NCBI GenBank assembly: GCA_003249625.1
Contig: QKII01000224.1
Location: 1 to 7,505 of the forward strand
DNA length: 7,505 bases
DNA from: Propionivibrio sp.
GTDB lineage: Bacteria; Pseudomonadota; Gammaproteobacteria; Burkholderiales; Rhodocyclaceae
Direction: 5' to 3'
Below the pieces are notes generated by a model that worked only from the letters and a program-made list of their open reading frames with translations, ran no database searches and had not been told where the DNA came from. Positions 6,244 to 7,505 of this stretch are shown here, piece by piece. Position 1 is the first letter of the stretch. Each line of letters begins with the position of its first letter. The translations under genes and the position numbers were made by a program.

Positions 6244-6268
6244 CGCAAAAATGCTCATGCCAACTATG

Positions 6269-7501
6269 TCACACCCCTTGCCTGAGCGCATCGACCACGC
6301 GAAGACGCGATGCCCTGCGGGCTGGCAAAATGGCTGCCAGACAGGTCGCGACCAACCCGATGCCCCCAGCAAGCAAAACCTCGCCGGGAACCAGCCGGAT
6401 ATACGCAACGTAGCCAATATTTGCATTCGGAGGCGGTGGCATGGGGATGCCGATTGCGGAAATGACCAATGCAGCGGCACATCCGACAACAATCCCCATC
6501 CCGGCACCAAACGCGCCGAGCAGCGCGCTTTCCATCACGATCAGCTGAAATACGGTTCTCGGCTTATCCCCCAGCGCGAGCAAGGTACCAAATTCACGAG
6601 TTCGCTCGAATAGCGTCATATTGACACTATTCGCCACACTCAACAGCACCATGAGCAGGATGATCAACCGCAGCACGCCGAACTGCCGATCGTATAGTTT
6701 CAGCGTCTTGTCGTAGAAATCAGAGAGCTCTCGCCAGTTGGCGAGTTCAAATCCCTGACCATCCAGCGCTTTTCCGATGAGAGCCTGAACCTTGTCAGTA
6801 TCCTCGGTCTTGTCGAGCACCACCACCATGAGATGCGCCGCCGAAGTATCCATGAGTTCCCGCGCCGCAGTCAGCGGAATCCGGACGGCACGGGCGTCGA
6901 AATCCTTGGAAAAGCTCTGAAAAACGCCGATCACCTCGAAATCGAGCGTATTGACGGCCCCTTGCGCCAGGCTGATCACCAGATTGACGCGATCACCCGT
7001 CTTCAATCCGAGTGAGCGTGCCACGCCCTGCCCCATGACAATCCCGTCGCGATCCTCGTCGCGTAGCGGGCGCCCCTCGATATAGCGCAGAAAGGTACCG
7101 AGCTTTTCCTCGGCAGCCGGTTCGACGCCCTCGCCAATGATTCCCAGATCCCGCTTCCCGTTATTGAGAACACCGGAGAATCCGAGGCGCGAAAGCGTCA
7201 TTTGCACCCCGGGAACGGCCTGGATGCTGCGTTTCAACTCATCAGGCTGATCGATCAGGAAAGACTCGGGGGAACGAATGCGGCCTTCACGGTAGCCCTT
7301 GCGGGCGATCTGGATGTGCCCACTCTGCGAGTGGATCACCGCCTCTCCGAGCTGATAGAAAATATCCTGAACGAACCCGCCGGCGAGAATCAGACCGGCG
7401 ACCCCCAACGCAATCGCCGCAAGCGTTCCGGCGGAGCGCAAACGCTGCCGAAACACGTTGCGCAGCGCGAAAAGCAGGCGTTGAACAAAACCGGAAATCA
7501 T
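6269..7501 (-). CDS. FtsX/MacB-family ABC transporter permease
   Basis: This is a 410-residue inner-membrane protein with the standard layout of the MacB/LolC/E family. It has one N-terminal helix (about 25-47) and a large periplasmic MacB-like domain (about 50-270). Three C-terminal helices follow (about 275-296, 326-352 and 374-394). The end reads LPARRASRLRVVDALRQG, the usual FtsX-domain close. The block ERTREFGTLLALG (299-311) is the conserved stretch after the second helix. Members work by mechanotransmission with a cytoplasmic ATPase, moving lipoproteins, lipids or peptides at the periplasmic face; the substrate here is unknown. The ATG at 7501 is 4 bases from the window edge, so no ribosome binding site can be seen, but the N-terminus fits a true start. 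An ATPase gene is probably upstream, outside the window. A 199-base gap and a candidate terminator separate it from the EPS operon, so a shared function is not shown. Confidence 0.93.
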   Translation of the reverse strand: MISGFVQRLLFALRNVFRQRLRSAGTLAAIALGVAGLILAGGFVQDIFYQLGEAVIHSQSGHIQIARKGYREGRIRSPESFLIDQPDELKRSIQAVPGVQMTLSRLGFSGVLNNGKRDLGIIGEGVEPAAEEKLGTFLRYIEGRPLRDEDRDGIVMGQGVARSLGLKTGDRVNLVISLAQGAVNTLDFEVIGVFQSFSKDFDARAVRIPLTAARELMDTSAAHLMVVVLDKTEDTDKVQALIGKALDGQGFELANWRELSDFYDKTLKLYDRQFGVLRLIILLMVLLSVANSVNMTLFERTREFGTLLALGDKPRTVFQLIVMESALLGAFGAGMGIVVGCAAALVISAIGIPMPPPPNANIGYVAYIRLVPGEVLLAGGIGLVATCLAAILPARRASRLRVVDALRQGV

Positions 7502-7505
7502 GGCC

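Noticed and set aside
6246..6266. Sigma-54-like promoter TTGGCATG...TTTTTGCG on the minus strand
   Set aside because: The distance between the GG and GC elements is three bases too long for a functional -24/-12 promoter, although sigma-54 control of XrtA EPS genes would have been attractive.
1..7505. CRISPR arrays, tRNA or rRNA genes, insertion sequences
   Set aside because: No regularly spaced long repeats, no tRNA-like cloverleaf or rRNA core sequence, no transposase and no terminal inverted repeats were seen on either strand.

Overview
The window carries part of an exopolysaccharide (EPS) assembly cluster of the exosortase A (XrtA, EpsH/PEP-CTERM) type. This arrangement is typical of Gram-negative Beta- and Gammaproteobacteria. 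The diderm assignment rests on an outer-membrane beta-barrel protein, a lipoprotein-type export protein and a split tyrosine kinase/chain-length pair. I cannot name a species. Every real gene lies on the minus strand, so transcription runs from right to left.

Layout in the direction of transcription: (1) an FtsX/MacB-type ABC permease (7501-6269) that appears to end its own unit. (2) A roughly 200-base AT-rich gap (6268-6070) with a weak candidate terminator, short direct repeats and probably the EPS promoter. (3) A Wza/KpsD-type export lipoprotein (6069-5434). (4) A 75-base gap holding a near-perfect 11-bp hairpin. (5) A Wzz/GumC-type chain-length determinant (5358 to about 3806/3799). (6) A BY-type tyrosine autokinase (from 3796). 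(7) A PEP-CTERM-system outer-membrane beta-barrel protein ending at 1331. (8) An ExeA-like AAA ATPase (1322-207). (9) The first 67 codons of a DUF3473-type polysaccharide deacetylase (201-1, running off the left edge). From gene 3 to gene 9 the genes are tightly packed with small gaps or overlaps, which suggests one operon. By family knowledge, the products would set chain length (5+6), carry polymer across the outer membrane (3, perhaps with 7) and modify it (9). The ATPase (8) is a conserved companion of unclear role.

The most unusual feature is two single-base frame losses in neighbouring genes. The chain-length determinant ends in a His/Cys-rich tail, but a second frame from 3859 to 3806 encodes the missing half of a membrane helix. 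The kinase loses its frame inside its Tyr-Gly repeat at about 2873-2876, so its open frame continues into the outer-membrane protein gene as one 821-codon frame. Adding one base at each place restores ordinary gene ends: a 517-residue chain-length protein, and a kinase of about 320 residues whose Tyr tail overlaps the next gene's start. Either the assembly has two indels or the strain has real lesions or slippage here. The sequence alone cannot decide. Otherwise the locus belongs to a known class, and I see no new kind of system.
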